Source: a virus. Taken from it: 43,420 bases of DNA. The stretch lies in the IMG/VR virus record IMGVR_UViG_3300009506_000068, positions 1-43,420 of that record; one strand, 5' to 3'. Positions 25,185 through 34,375 of the stretch are shown in pieces (the stretch's first letter is position 1; each line of letters opens with the position of its first letter). A program made the translations under genes and the position numbers. The notes under the pieces were generated by a model that saw only the letters and a list, made by a program, of their open reading frames with translations, did no database searches and was not told the DNA's origin.

Positions 25185-25726
25185 GGTATCTTCACCGTAT
25201 TACTTTCAGCGGGATCAATACTTGCTGAAGAAGCTACACCAGCTCCAACCATTGCCGTTGTTGGCCCACCACCAGATGGGCAAGTATGAATATGCCCTAC
25301 CGGTGAAGTACCATTAATAAATGTGACCAAATTATTAAAATCCGTTTTTAGTTGATCGAACGCTGTCTTTAATCTAGAAAATGCAACAGCTGTATCACTG
25401 CCATCATTAATAACAACTGTGCCGTCCGCTTTACATTTCACAGATGAAACAATCGATTCGGCCACAATCGCCCCAAGATATTTTTCGCCATTCGCCGCGC
25501 TCGGGTCCACACTTTCCTTAAGCACAAACCCAATTTTCCAGGCAAGCCCAACATCAAAAACAAGCAACTGTGCCCCTTCAAGCGGAGCTTGATCAATACC
25601 GCCCGCTAACTGTATTGTTTGAATATCATCCGGACTAGACATCTCGCAACGAACCAACCGTACATTATTGGTTTGGTCTCGATTTGTACCAATCGAGGAC
25701 TTAATTACTGTGCCTAGCTCTGCCAT
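25181..25726 (-). CDS. Mu gp45-like baseplate spike protein
   Basis: A 181-residue protein. ATG 25726 (AELGTVIKSSIGTN) is preferred over 25780 because the longer version adds residues inside the gp44-like gene. It has the OB-fold region typical of gp45/gpV, NNVRLVRCEMSSPDDI and QLLVFDVG, a short repeating beta helix near residues 110-130, and a histidine pair (HIHTC) near the C-terminus that could bind a metal at the spike tip. It would form the membrane-piercing spike. Confidence 0.85.
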   Translation of the reverse strand: MAELGTVIKSSIGTNRDQTNNVRLVRCEMSSPDDIQTIQLAGGIDQAPLEGAQLLVFDVGLAWKIGFVLKESVDPSAANGEKYLGAIVAESIVSSVKCKADGTVVINDGSDTAVAFSRLKTAFDQLKTDFNNLVTFINGTSPVGHIHTCPSGGGPTTAMVGAGVASSASIDPAESNTVKIP

Positions 25727-26877
25727 AAACTCAACTGTTCTCCCGTATACGCTTGTGGTGGCACAAAATAAACTGTGCACCCCGTATCCGTTTCACTGTA
25801 TCTATATTCTACGCTACGAACCAAAAAATCAAATCCATCGGGAATGAACAAACTCTTTGAACGAATCCGCACAATCGTGTTTTGTTCCCAAAGATTGGTC
25901 AAAAAAGAATCCCGATACCAATTAGGCATAGGGAAAGGTATCGTGAGCGCATCCACAAGCGCTCTAGATGCCTCCCGAATACCAGCCGACTTCATGTCTG
26001 CGTCATCCGCTTCATCCGCATGTACCGACGTCCTACGAACGATTGAGATGTTAGAGTCGATAGCCGTTGCGTAGTTTCTACGTTTGGGACTCGTAGAATG
26101 TACCGTATACAACCCAAACCGTTTTCGGCCATCAAATCCAAAATCCATTTCTTTAAATGGTGGTACACCTTGATCTAAAGATGTTACAGGATTACCAGCC
26201 GCCACCTCATGAAAAACCACATTTCCATTAGCAGCGCTCGTCATCAAAACATCGCGTTGACGCGCAAGACCCAACAAATGCTCACCCACTTTTTCGGATT
26301 TATCGATAGTTACCCGCTTAAACGGCTTATCTGTAGAAGCTTGCCAATCAACCGTTAATCCAAACGTTTCAAGTTGCGTAGTTGCCCATTTCTCTAATTT
26401 TATCTTATTTGCCTCATATGGTGGTAATGCCACACTATCTAAAGCATCCGCTACCGGCGACCAGCCACTCAAGACGAGATGTTGACCAGAGTCATTAAAA
26501 AACGGGTGCACTTCATAACATCTACCTAAACACATGAGTTTACCACCAAGGTAAACACCGGCTATCGGAAAATGACCGTTAATATAACGATATGGTTTAA
26601 ATAAATTCCAACGATTTTTATTTGTTTCATCGAATGGGACAACCGCCGTCCACCCACGAGCGGCCATATCTATAGAACAAGTCAATGAGCCACTAATAAC
26701 CTCATCAATAGGCGTATGGTCTATCACCAAGCGCAATCGGTGTTTATCATCACGTTTAAATGTTTTTTCCATTACGAGCGCAGCCGCTATCTCGGTTTTC
26801 CACTGAGCTTTAAGTGTGGTTGCAGCCGCTTTCACATCCGCAGCATAAGAATATTTCTGGCGTACTTCTATCGTCAT
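25714..26877 (-). CDS. Mu gp44-like baseplate hub protein
   Basis: A 387-residue hub protein of the gp44/gpD family. The N-terminal barrel (SGSLTCSIDMAARGWTA) and GRCYEVHPFF are typical. The C-terminal barrel has SVEYRYSETDTGCTVYFVPP. It forms the trimeric hub at the end of the tail tube. Order and overlap with the gp45-like and circularization genes follow Mu. Confidence 0.85.
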   Translation of the reverse strand: MTIEVRQKYSYAADVKAAATTLKAQWKTEIAAALVMEKTFKRDDKHRLRLVIDHTPIDEVISGSLTCSIDMAARGWTAVVPFDETNKNRWNLFKPYRYINGHFPIAGVYLGGKLMCLGRCYEVHPFFNDSGQHLVLSGWSPVADALDSVALPPYEANKIKLEKWATTQLETFGLTVDWQASTDKPFKRVTIDKSEKVGEHLLGLARQRDVLMTSAANGNVVFHEVAAGNPVTSLDQGVPPFKEMDFGFDGRKRFGLYTVHSTSPKRRNYATAIDSNISIVRRTSVHADEADDADMKSAGIREASRALVDALTIPFPMPNWYRDSFLTNLWEQNTIVRIRSKSLFIPDGFDFLVRSVEYRYSETDTGCTVYFVPPQAYTGEQLSLWQS

Positions 26878-28187
26878 TTTGTTGGTATATACACACGCAT
26901 TTCGCGCCCAGCATTTAATAACAAAATATCATCCCCTTCTAACTCGTTCCATTTTATAATACTGTCAAAATAATCTTCACCATCTTCCTTAAATTCTTCA
27001 AAGCAAATTTGAATTGGTGTTTTATCACATTCCAATGTAAAAACTTTTTCTACAGCCAAATCGAAAACTTGGCTTTGTAGCATCTTCTTTGTTTGAGTAA
27101 CAAGATTTAAAAGAACAGCATAAGTTTCGGTTTGTGCATAATATTGTCTATCTGCTCGCATATCAGAAAATGATTCGGCCACGGCATCGAATGCCGTAAC
27201 TGTATTTTCAAACATTTCTGTTAAACGAGTGGCCGCATCCAATGCCTCGACACGCGTACTACGTTCACCGTATGCCATCCCATAACAAGCCGCGATTATC
27301 GCGCCTTCCATCATAGCCTGAAAAGTATTTGTTCTATTTAACTCCGCCTTACCAGTAAATGTACCATCAGGTAATGAAACACTGAGGCCATCAGAAATAT
27401 TTTCCATATTAGTCATAACAACATTAGAATCTTCGTTACCGTATGTTGTTGACATCATCATTTCAGTCAATGCTGTAGATAATGCCGAGACATTTAATTC
27501 ATCAGGATTTTCTTCAGCGGCTGTATATGTAGTTTGATAATCACTATCTGCCAAATCCCACTTATCTTTAGCAATAGCCACCAAAGAACTAGTAATAGAA
27601 ACCATCCACGAAAGGCTATTTAATACATTATAGATTACGGCCCGTGCTACCGCGATTGAACCCAATACAGAATAAGCATCGCCAAAACTCGTAATCAATG
27701 AACTAGTATCAAAAGCAGTGGCCACTACCGGCACAGCTTGTTCAGCTAATCCAGCTACAAGCGAAGTTAATTCCAAAGTAGACTCTGTTAAATCTAAAGG
27801 TTCGAACCAGGAAAGTTCAAATTCAACAATACCGGCAGAAGTGATGGGCTGTACTTTTTCAATACTACTAATTAATAAAAGTGTTTTTGTACCTTTTACT
27901 GGATGCTTAACACTCCATTCACCGACTTCTCTAATAGCATTTTTAAAAAGCTCAGCATCTAAGTCGCAATTTATTCCATTAAAAAAAATCGAAAAAACGA
28001 AATCATCCGACGCACTACCTAAATCTTTTCCGTATTGTCCAGCAACAAACGGGAAACCATCACGCTGAACACGCTTCTCAGTAGTGATTTCACCACCTAT
28101 CCACTTCGCCTCAAATTCGTGACCTTCTGGACTAGTCAAAATAATTGTAGAAGCCACACGGGACCTTGAATCTTTTATATCAACCAT
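26874..28187 (-). CDS. Mu gp43-like DNA circularization protein
   Basis: A 437-residue protein whose N-terminal part (residues 10-120, HEFEAKWIGGEITTEKRVQRD and FVAGQYGKDLGSASDDF) matches the DNA circularization N-domain (DNA_circ_N) of Mu gpN/gp43. The rest is helical and poorly conserved. In Mu-like phages it is now seen as a tail/hub assembly protein. It shares base 28187 with the tape measure gene stop. Confidence 0.85.
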   Translation of the reverse strand: MVDIKDSRSRVASTIILTSPEGHEFEAKWIGGEITTEKRVQRDGFPFVAGQYGKDLGSASDDFVFSIFFNGINCDLDAELFKNAIREVGEWSVKHPVKGTKTLLLISSIEKVQPITSAGIVEFELSWFEPLDLTESTLELTSLVAGLAEQAVPVVATAFDTSSLITSFGDAYSVLGSIAVARAVIYNVLNSLSWMVSITSSLVAIAKDKWDLADSDYQTTYTAAEENPDELNVSALSTALTEMMMSTTYGNEDSNVVMTNMENISDGLSVSLPDGTFTGKAELNRTNTFQAMMEGAIIAACYGMAYGERSTRVEALDAATRLTEMFENTVTAFDAVAESFSDMRADRQYYAQTETYAVLLNLVTQTKKMLQSQVFDLAVEKVFTLECDKTPIQICFEEFKEDGEDYFDSIIKWNELEGDDILLLNAGREMRVYIPTK

Positions 28188-30544
28188 TAGTTTGCCCCCG
28201 CTCTACTGACATCTACTTTAGGTGCCCTTGGTCCAGTTGATTTTGTCGAGGTCTTCACGCGCTCCGCACCCTCGCCAGATACTTCAATACTCACTTGAGC
28301 TACACCAGCGGACACAGCCGCTTCTCGTGTGGCTTCATTAAGTTTCTCTAACTGCTTGGCATATTCATCATAAAGACTGTTAATACTTCTTTGACGCTCC
28401 TCAAATGCGTCTAAAGCCTCCGTACCTTTTCCAATATGTCCGCCCCAAGCCTCTTCAATATTGTATTTTCTAATATCCTCGTTACGTATCTTTTCAAGCT
28501 GCTCCATATTGTTTTTGATTTTATTTTTATAATCTTCTAAGCCTTGATTTACCGGCATATCCCAAGACTCTGTTGGAAAATTAGGAGTAAACAACTGCTC
28601 AGCACCTTCTTTTATTTTTAATCCCTGTAGTGCTTTTTCTTGTTTTTTAATATCCGCCGCTTGCCGCATCATTGCTTCAACTGGACTTTCGCCGCCACCA
28701 AAAAATGTTGCAAGCGTACCAATCCCCATATCCCAAAATCCAACATTTTCCTTAAGAGCTTCTTTTTGTTTTTCAATTTGTTTTTGTGCTTCTTCCGTAG
28801 AAATTTGACCAGTACGAATCTGGTGCCCTACATTTATAATTTCAGTATCTAATTTTTCTCTATTCTTAAATGCCTTTTCAATATCAGGTTCGACCCAATT
28901 TTCACGAATAGCATCACCGATTTGTTTACCAATATATGCAGCCGCCGCTAGAGAAAAAGTAGCATTCAAAGCACCCTCAAGAGTAACCTTTGGCGACTTA
29001 ATCGTAGTAGGTAACGCTTTACCCCAATTATCATAACGTCCAGTGTATTGTGACTTTACTGGTGCTACCGGCATCCCCATTCCTGGTAAAATAGTTGAAC
29101 CACCAGCCATGGGATTAACCATCGGAATATCTGAACGTGCCGTAAACGCTTTACTCAAAGGCATGAAAAAACTACTCGCGGCGCTCATTCCGGCCATTGC
29201 TCCGCGTAATTGTCCGATCCATTTGACAGCATCTATAGCCATCATCGCGCCTTTAACAAAAACAAACGCTTTACCTAAACGGATAATATCGTCAATATGA
29301 TTGACAGCAAACGTTAAACCTTTAGCTACTTCACTCAACGCGTCGGCTATTGGATCAATATCCCATTTATCAATTGCCGTAATCATATCCTCGATACCAC
29401 CACGGCCATTTGTTAAAAACTTCTCAAATATCTGAAATCCCTTTTCCAACAACGCGTTTTGTAGGGCCATAATACGGAATGTAAGCGATTGATTAAGCTG
29501 GTCTCCCATTTTCTTTGATGCGCCCTGAGCAACATAGAGAGTTGATTCTAATTCTTTGACCGAAGATATACCCTTATTCAATAACGCCGTGACACCGGAC
29601 ACAGCACGTTCACCAAAAATATCTGTAAGTACTTGTGCTTTTTGCGCCGTTCCTAATTTAGCAAACGGTTCTTCCATTTTTGCTAAAATATCAATGACAT
29701 TATTTAAATTACCCTTTTGATCTACAATGTCACCTTTTATTGTTAATCCTAATTCTTTTATTGCCGCTTTGCCTTTCGGTCCAATACTAGTCAAACCTTT
29801 AATCATATTACGCATGACAGTGCCGGCTACCGAACCGTCAATCATTACATCCGCCAAACCACCTGCTATTGCACTGAACGTTTGTAACGATTGCCCCGCG
29901 CCAGTAAATCGGCCAGCGGCCCAGGATACCGTTTCTGATAAACCATGAACACTCGCGCGAGTGCTCGCATCAGTCTTTGCTAATACGTCAGAAATAGTCT
30001 CTAAATTTTTAGTTTGTATAGTTGCATCTTTAGAATTCATTGCGAACGCATTTAACGCACCACCAGCCGCTTCGACACCTTCGGCTAAATTCATTTTCGC
30101 CGCCGCTGCAAAATTAGCCATCGGCGCAAGTAGTTTCATCGCGTTCACTACCTCGATACCCGCACCCGCCATCTCTTCTAAAGCACCAGCCGAATCACCA
30201 GCCGTAAATTTAGTAGTACGTCCTACTTCGCGAGCTACAGCACCTAGTTCTTTAAATTTCTCCGACCCATATTCAATCCCACCAAACTTAACAGCCGCAG
30301 CATTTATTTGTGTATCGAAATCTTTATACTCATCTACTACTTCGGTCACTCCGGAATGAATAACACTTACACCACGCGTAAGCGCTTGGGCTCCCAACGT
30401 TCCAAGAAATGAGCCTTTAAAAACATCTTTAAATGTGCGTTGTGTGTGTCTAGCAAAACGATCATTACTAGCGCTCATCGCCTTAAGCGCTGGACTCACT
30501 AAATCATGCGCCTTAAAATCGGTAGTGACGAGATAATCAGCCAT
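28187..30544 (-). CDS. Tail tape measure protein
   Basis: A 785-residue tape measure of the TP901 core type. The core has DYKDFDTQINAAAVKFGG, TTKFTAGDSAGALEEMAGAG, SVHGLSETVSWAAGRF and KAQVLTDIFGERAVSGVTAL. The C-terminal half has helical coiled coil and a hydrophobic segment near residues 430-470. At about 1.5 Angstrom per residue (general rule), the tail would be close to 120 nm. It follows the chaperone frameshift gene directly. Confidence 0.95.
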   Translation of the reverse strand: MADYLVTTDFKAHDLVSPALKAMSASNDRFARHTQRTFKDVFKGSFLGTLGAQALTRGVSVIHSGVTEVVDEYKDFDTQINAAAVKFGGIEYGSEKFKELGAVAREVGRTTKFTAGDSAGALEEMAGAGIEVVNAMKLLAPMANFAAAAKMNLAEGVEAAGGALNAFAMNSKDATIQTKNLETISDVLAKTDASTRASVHGLSETVSWAAGRFTGAGQSLQTFSAIAGGLADVMIDGSVAGTVMRNMIKGLTSIGPKGKAAIKELGLTIKGDIVDQKGNLNNVIDILAKMEEPFAKLGTAQKAQVLTDIFGERAVSGVTALLNKGISSVKELESTLYVAQGASKKMGDQLNQSLTFRIMALQNALLEKGFQIFEKFLTNGRGGIEDMITAIDKWDIDPIADALSEVAKGLTFAVNHIDDIIRLGKAFVFVKGAMMAIDAVKWIGQLRGAMAGMSAASSFFMPLSKAFTARSDIPMVNPMAGGSTILPGMGMPVAPVKSQYTGRYDNWGKALPTTIKSPKVTLEGALNATFSLAAAAYIGKQIGDAIRENWVEPDIEKAFKNREKLDTEIINVGHQIRTGQISTEEAQKQIEKQKEALKENVGFWDMGIGTLATFFGGGESPVEAMMRQAADIKKQEKALQGLKIKEGAEQLFTPNFPTESWDMPVNQGLEDYKNKIKNNMEQLEKIRNEDIRKYNIEEAWGGHIGKGTEALDAFEERQRSINSLYDEYAKQLEKLNEATREAAVSAGVAQVSIEVSGEGAERVKTSTKSTGPRAPKVDVSRAGAN

Positions 30545-30545
30545 A

Positions 30546-31144
30546 TTACCGCTTCTTCAAACGCTTAATGATTTTGTTGTAATATCGTAACTCGAAAAAA
30601 GGCATGTTTCGTAACTCCGATGGTGCAACCCCGAAAAGAAATAGGTTTTCACCCCATACTTTAACAATCGGAGCTACACAATTAAAAAAAGTTGTGCGAC
30701 TTCCCCCATTCTGGTCTGGTCGCCTCCCTTAAGTTGATACAAAATACTCTCAGCAACATTCGTTGCGGCCGCCGTATATTTCAAATATTTTTGAGCAGAC
30801 GGCATTTCTTTACCACTTTCAGTGCCCATTCTCGTCTGTGAAATAATACTCACCGTGGGTGCATGATAAACTAGACATTGTGGTTCGCCGCTAACACCCT
30901 CTACATGGTGTGCTAAAAACTGTTTAACAACAATCCCCTCATTAGGGTCCGAAACAACCTCCACTAATCCGGCTTTAATCATCCGTAACCACGCACCTTT
31001 GAGTTGCTTTAGCGCCTGTGTAGTCGGATCACTTCCCGTTAAATCATCGTCTCCTGGAATGTTGTATTCGTCGGCAAACAATTCCCATTGCGCTTGTACA
31101 GCGTCATCTGGTAATTTCATTTTCTTTAGTTTTTTTTCTGACAT
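30546..31144 (-). CDS. Tail assembly chaperone, -1 frameshift fusion
   Basis: Slipping back one base on the heptamer TTTTTTA (30689-30683) lets ribosomes continue as NCVAPIVKVWGENLF to the stop TAA at 30548-30546, giving a product of about 199 residues. The extension ends with ELRNMPFFELRYYN and a basic tail. An 11-bp stem starts five bases after the heptamer. The gene order and the slip signal agree with lambda G/GT- and Mu gp41/42-type chaperones, in which the long form binds the tape measure. Confidence 0.85.
30611..30689 (-). promoter_or_regulatory. Programmed -1 frameshift signal
   Basis: Slippery heptamer T TTT TTA (minus strand, 30689-30683) in the right frame, a five-base spacer, then a stem whose arms are GTAGCTCCGAT (30677-30667) and ATCGGAGTTAC (30621-30611), all paired with one G-U wobble. 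The 45-nt loop contains GGGTG and CACC, which could pair further. The 0-frame stop lies inside the left arm. Confidence 0.85.
30674..31144 (-). CDS. Tail assembly chaperone, 0-frame product
   Basis: A 156-residue protein located between tail tube and tape measure, where Mu-like phages keep their tail assembly chaperone. The N-terminus is charged (KKLKKMKLPDDAV) and the core has ALKQLKGAWLRMIKAGLVEVV. The 0-frame stop TAG is at 30676-30674. A slippery TTTTTTA sits just before, so part of the product is read into a second frame. AAAGGAG lies six bases before the ATG. Confidence 0.8.
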   Translation of the reverse strand: MSEKKLKKMKLPDDAVQAQWELFADEYNIPGDDDLTGSDPTTQALKQLKGAWLRMIKAGLVEVVSDPNEGIVVKQFLAHHVEGVSGEPQCLVYHAPTVSIISQTRMGTESGKEMPSAQKYLKYTAAATNVAESILYQLKGGDQTRMGEVAQLFLIV

Positions 31145-31157
31145 AGTTTCTCCTTTT

Positions 31158-31181
31158 GGTGCTTTGGTGCTTTGGTGCTTT
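31158..31181 (-). repeat. Three tandem 8-bp units in chaperone leader
   Basis: The intergenic leader between tail tube and chaperone genes holds three perfect copies of AAAGCACC (minus strand), directly followed by AAAAGGAG and the ATG. The repeat fills nearly all of the 38-base gap, right beside the ribosome site. Confidence 0.85.
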
Positions 31182-31182
31182 A

Positions 31183-31560
31183 TTAAACCTTTGTGGGCTT
31201 AGTTTCCCACGATATTTCCACGGGTAATTTTCCATTTGCATGACTGTATTCACCACAAATCAAATGGCCATTGCCCATATAAGTCACAGCCCCTGCCGTA
31301 ATGAATCCCATCGGCAAAGCGATCGGTGAATCCGCTATTACCGCGATCATTTCAGCAACATCTGGTGAAACAGCCAAATCTATATTTTTAGCGCTAGGAA
31401 CTTTTTTTGTCATCTTAACCATGGGTGGTCCAGACGTCGCCATAAGTTCCTTTTCCCATTCGTTTAGAATTTGACTAATATCACAATCCGTATGTGCAAT
31501 ACACGGTGTACCACTAATGATGATTTGTCGTGGTGTTCCAACTGTATCTCTAAGAGCCAT
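31183..31560 (-). CDS. Tail tube protein (Mu gp40-like)
   Basis: A 125-residue tube protein. It follows the sheath gene, with GTPRQIIISGTPCIAHTDCD, an acidic core and GAVTYMGNGHLICGEYS; this length and position match the Mu tail tube (gpM). It polymerises around the tape measure to form the channel that DNA passes through. AAGGAG lies upstream of the ATG. Confidence 0.75.
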   Translation of the reverse strand: MALRDTVGTPRQIIISGTPCIAHTDCDISQILNEWEKELMATSGPPMVKMTKKVPSAKNIDLAVSPDVAEMIAVIADSPIALPMGFITAGAVTYMGNGHLICGEYSHANGKLPVEISWETKPTKV

Positions 31561-31572
31561 CGTTTATTCTCC

Positions 31573-33165
31573 TTATCCAGCAACAACGGCAAGGTTTACG
31601 TCAAACTGTACCGTCGCGTTTAGAATACCGCCTTCGCCACTATAAACCAGTGGTAACCGCGTGTCCCATCCCGTACCGCCAGCGCGTAATTGAATATGAT
31701 AAGCAAGATCGTCCGCAATCCGGTCTTTTGTCCATTGCGCCGAATATATCCAAGACAACCCCTCAAAATCTTCAGCAAGCGCTAATAGGTCACCTAAAAC
31801 CATCGTTTGATCTCGCGCTTTATCACGAGCAACCGCACTCGTAACCTTACCGACATCCGCAACAATCGAAAACCCTTGCCACTTCTCAGTATTAAAGCGG
31901 TCATAATGTGCTTTCAAAACATTCATCGTAATCATCACATTACGTATACTGCGATAACCATTTGAAGCCATCTGTACCGCTTCGGGATGATAAAACGTCA
32001 ACATGTTCTGAAGTTTTACAGTTCCATTTTCGACAAGAGTTGTACCTACGCCAGCTTCAACCGCTGTCTTCCTATGAGTGTATTCGTCAGTCCACTTACC
32101 CGTAGAAGCTGCAAGCGCCGCTTTGATTCCCGGCATAATGCCAACCATTGCCTTACCCACATAACCCTCGCCAGGTCGCGTGTTGGCCGTCTTAGCAATA
32201 AGCCCAGCTGCATTGGCCGCAATCGCACAAGGATGCATTGGAGACGTTGGAACAGGCACAATACCATTAGTCCTATCGAGTTCTCTTCTTGCTCCACCGA
32301 TAGTTGTCAACGCGTCCATGCCATCCGTACCATCCGCGACATCACCATAAAGCGCCACGAATGGTCTTCTGACGGTCTCAGCGTAACACCCTTCTATCTC
32401 GTCGCCTGTACCGTTATATGCACTAAGAGCGTCCATTGTGGTGTCTCCAAGTACGTCATAACAAGGCACGATGATTGTATACCCGTCTTCGTTGGATGCA
32501 TCACCCGAACCCATTACAGCAAGAACGTCCGCGATACTCGGATCATTGGCTCCACTGGCCATAGGAGTAATTGTCAATGCAAGAGTGGTTGGAGTATCCT
32601 CGCCATTTTCACCAACCGACATTGAAACATCATTACCCCAAGTGCCCTTGGATTTACACGTAACAGCCACAGTACCAGTAGTATTAACACCAGACACCGG
32701 ACAATGTGGATCTAGTGCCCAAATTGCAACAAGTTTGTCACCAAGCGTAGTTACGGTATCCGTGGTAGTAGTCCAAATCTTATAAAGCTTGCCAGCCGTA
32801 TAAAAATAAAGATACCCGTTTACCGTACCTACCGCCGTGAATTCCACCGTACCACTTGCCGCAACGCCGGTTCCACTTTCGGCTTGAGGAGCGCAATAAA
32901 CCTCCACAGCCCCCTTCATCGCATCCCAACAAGCTTTCAAAGCGTTATCTAACGGTGAACCCATACCGTAACGAGAACCGGCCTCATCTTCTCCATACAT
33001 CCGCCGTGGAGTATTCGCGGTGTAAGTTCCAGCTTTTGCCGCAAGCGCCGCGCCCACGAGAAGAATTTTTTGTTTACGGAATTCGATTGCCGCCGCAAAT
33101 GCGGTATTATCGACACCTACACCGACACCCGCCGCGTAGGAATCGGCTGTGATTATGTTTCCCAT
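31573..33165 (-). CDS. Contractile tail sheath protein (Mu gpL-like)
   Basis: A 530-residue sheath protein. IEFRKQKILLVGAA near the start, GTWGNDVSMSVGENGEDTPT in the middle, then a conserved C-terminal domain with RNVMITMNVLKAHYDRFN and AVARDKARDQTMVLGD place it in the Mu gpL sheath family. A sheath means a contractile (myovirus) tail. The tube gene follows immediately, as in Mu. Confidence 0.9.
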   Translation of the reverse strand: MGNIITADSYAAGVGVGVDNTAFAAAIEFRKQKILLVGAALAAKAGTYTANTPRRMYGEDEAGSRYGMGSPLDNALKACWDAMKGAVEVYCAPQAESGTGVAASGTVEFTAVGTVNGYLYFYTAGKLYKIWTTTTDTVTTLGDKLVAIWALDPHCPVSGVNTTGTVAVTCKSKGTWGNDVSMSVGENGEDTPTTLALTITPMASGANDPSIADVLAVMGSGDASNEDGYTIIVPCYDVLGDTTMDALSAYNGTGDEIEGCYAETVRRPFVALYGDVADGTDGMDALTTIGGARRELDRTNGIVPVPTSPMHPCAIAANAAGLIAKTANTRPGEGYVGKAMVGIMPGIKAALAASTGKWTDEYTHRKTAVEAGVGTTLVENGTVKLQNMLTFYHPEAVQMASNGYRSIRNVMITMNVLKAHYDRFNTEKWQGFSIVADVGKVTSAVARDKARDQTMVLGDLLALAEDFEGLSWIYSAQWTKDRIADDLAYHIQLRAGGTGWDTRLPLVYSGEGGILNATVQFDVNLAVVAG

Positions 33166-33171
33166 TTTTCC

Positions 33172-33822
33172 TTAACCTCCTACCTCGGACGCGGCCAAGC
33201 CTTCATCCGGTTCGGTGTCCTCATCCGTTGTTAACTCGAACGTTGTTTTTATAGCAGTTCCCGCCGTATCAAGTGCGAGACCGTCAAAGTCCTCATTCAC
33301 ACGATAATGTAAATCAAGCGTAGCATGTAATACTACAAGGTCACCATGCTCCATCGGCTTTGATTTTTTCCACTCCGGAATCCACCGATTAGCAACAATA
33401 GCGACTTCTTCATCTACACCTAAATTAATGTTTTCATTATTTGTAAGTACACCAAAAATTGTCTGAATGAACAAATTCATCTCGGTCTCGGCTGTTTTTG
33501 AAGCGTTAATAGATGCGGCCATCGCCGCCGCTCTTTCCACAGCCGTTGATTCTTCATCGTTAACCACAGATAAATCGACTTGTGCTTTCGCACTCACCAT
33601 CAAATCAATAGAAAGAATTGGGTCATGTGTAGCCGGTCCACCAAAACTACCAGACAACCGACCACTACCGGAATATACCTGAACTAATTTTCTTGTTCCT
33701 AAGATGTCATCCGCTGAAATAGACGCATTATTGTACCCAGCTACACGATAACCACCAGTTGAAGCGTAAGCCTCCAAAAGAGATTCGACACCAGCTTGCA
33801 CTAGGATAAAACCCATGGTCAT
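33172..33822 (-). CDS. Tail terminator-like protein (Mu gp37 position)
   Basis: A 216-residue protein immediately upstream of the sheath gene, the place of the Mu gp37 tail terminator. It has a beta-rich N-terminal half and an ALSIDLMVSAKAQ-like segment (read here as SIDLMVSAKAQVDLSV), and an acidic C-terminus (TTDEDTEPDEG). No firm motif; the call rests on position. ATG 33822 overlaps the previous stop by ATGA, and a second ATG lies two codons later. Confidence 0.5.
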   Translation of the reverse strand: MTMGFILVQAGVESLLEAYASTGGYRVAGYNNASISADDILGTRKLVQVYSGSGRLSGSFGGPATHDPILSIDLMVSAKAQVDLSVVNDEESTAVERAAAMAASINASKTAETEMNLFIQTIFGVLTNNENINLGVDEEVAIVANRWIPEWKKSKPMEHGDLVVLHATLDLHYRVNEDFDGLALDTAGTAIKTTFELTTDEDTEPDEGLAASEVGG

Positions 33823-34208
33823 GACTGTTCAGTCTTTCTCAAATGGAGTTTAATAATACCTAATGAACTACCATCGTGTAACGCCCTTTCTAACATACAT
33901 GTCAAAGTGGTCGCTTCGTTCGTAGGACCATCAGGTATTTTTACAATCCACTGTTCACCATTTTCCGGGACACGCCCGAGTGAGGAAATCCGTAATGTCA
34001 CATTAGGTTGATGGACAGTAATTTGACGCCCTTCTTCATCTTCATCAATTGTGTCATAGAGTACGCGCCCATAGAGTGTTTCGCCGTCGTTTTCTGAAGT
34101 GTTGTAAATAACACCATCAGGAGAAATTAAAATGACAGGCATCCCGTAATCATACGGATCTTCCAATGTCTCCAACAAATCAGCCTCTATTTCGGCGCGT
34201 AATCCCAC
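33819..34208 (-). CDS. Head-tail joining / neck protein
   Basis: A 129-residue protein with a GTG start (TAGTG overlap with the previous stop). It has a short helix, then a beta barrel: MPVILISPDGVIYNT, LYGRVLYDTIDE, VTLRISSLGRVPENGEQW. The shape resembles lambda FII- or gpZ-like joining proteins. It would connect the portal with the tail tube. Confidence 0.55.
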   Translation of the reverse strand: MGLRAEIEADLLETLEDPYDYGMPVILISPDGVIYNTSENDGETLYGRVLYDTIDEDEEGRQITVHQPNVTLRISSLGRVPENGEQWIVKIPDGPTNEATTLTCMLERALHDGSSLGIIKLHLRKTEQS

Positions 34209-34375
34209 TAATCGTTCTTCTTCTTAGATGGCGCTTTTTCTTCCGCCTTCACAACATCTTTAGGCTTCAAAACACTCTTTGTGCCATCGGCTTCAACATA
34301 CCCGACAAGGATTCTCCCACTACACCGATATTCATAAATAGGTTTTCGTTTACCCTGCTTTTTAGTACTGGGCAT
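34208..34375 (-). CDS. Short basic late protein, 55 residues
   Basis: A 55-residue, lysine-rich protein (starts MPSTKKQGKRKPIYEYRC, ends SKKKND) in the late operon. It follows the 78-residue gene stop directly (TAAATG) and ends in the GTG-start overlap. AGAAAGG lies before the ATG. Its function is unknown. Confidence 0.55.
   Translation of the reverse strand: MPSTKKQGKRKPIYEYRCSGRILVGYVEADGTKSVLKPKDVVKAEEKAPSKKKND

Noticed and set aside
27799-27808. GGTTCGAACC resembling a tRNA T-loop
   Set aside because: It is a short palindrome inside the conserved circularization gene, with no acceptor or anticodon stem around it.
31987-32625. A 212-residue open frame antisense to the sheath gene
   Set aside because: The sheath protein on the other strand is clearly conserved; the antisense frame has no recognisable motif and low-quality composition.
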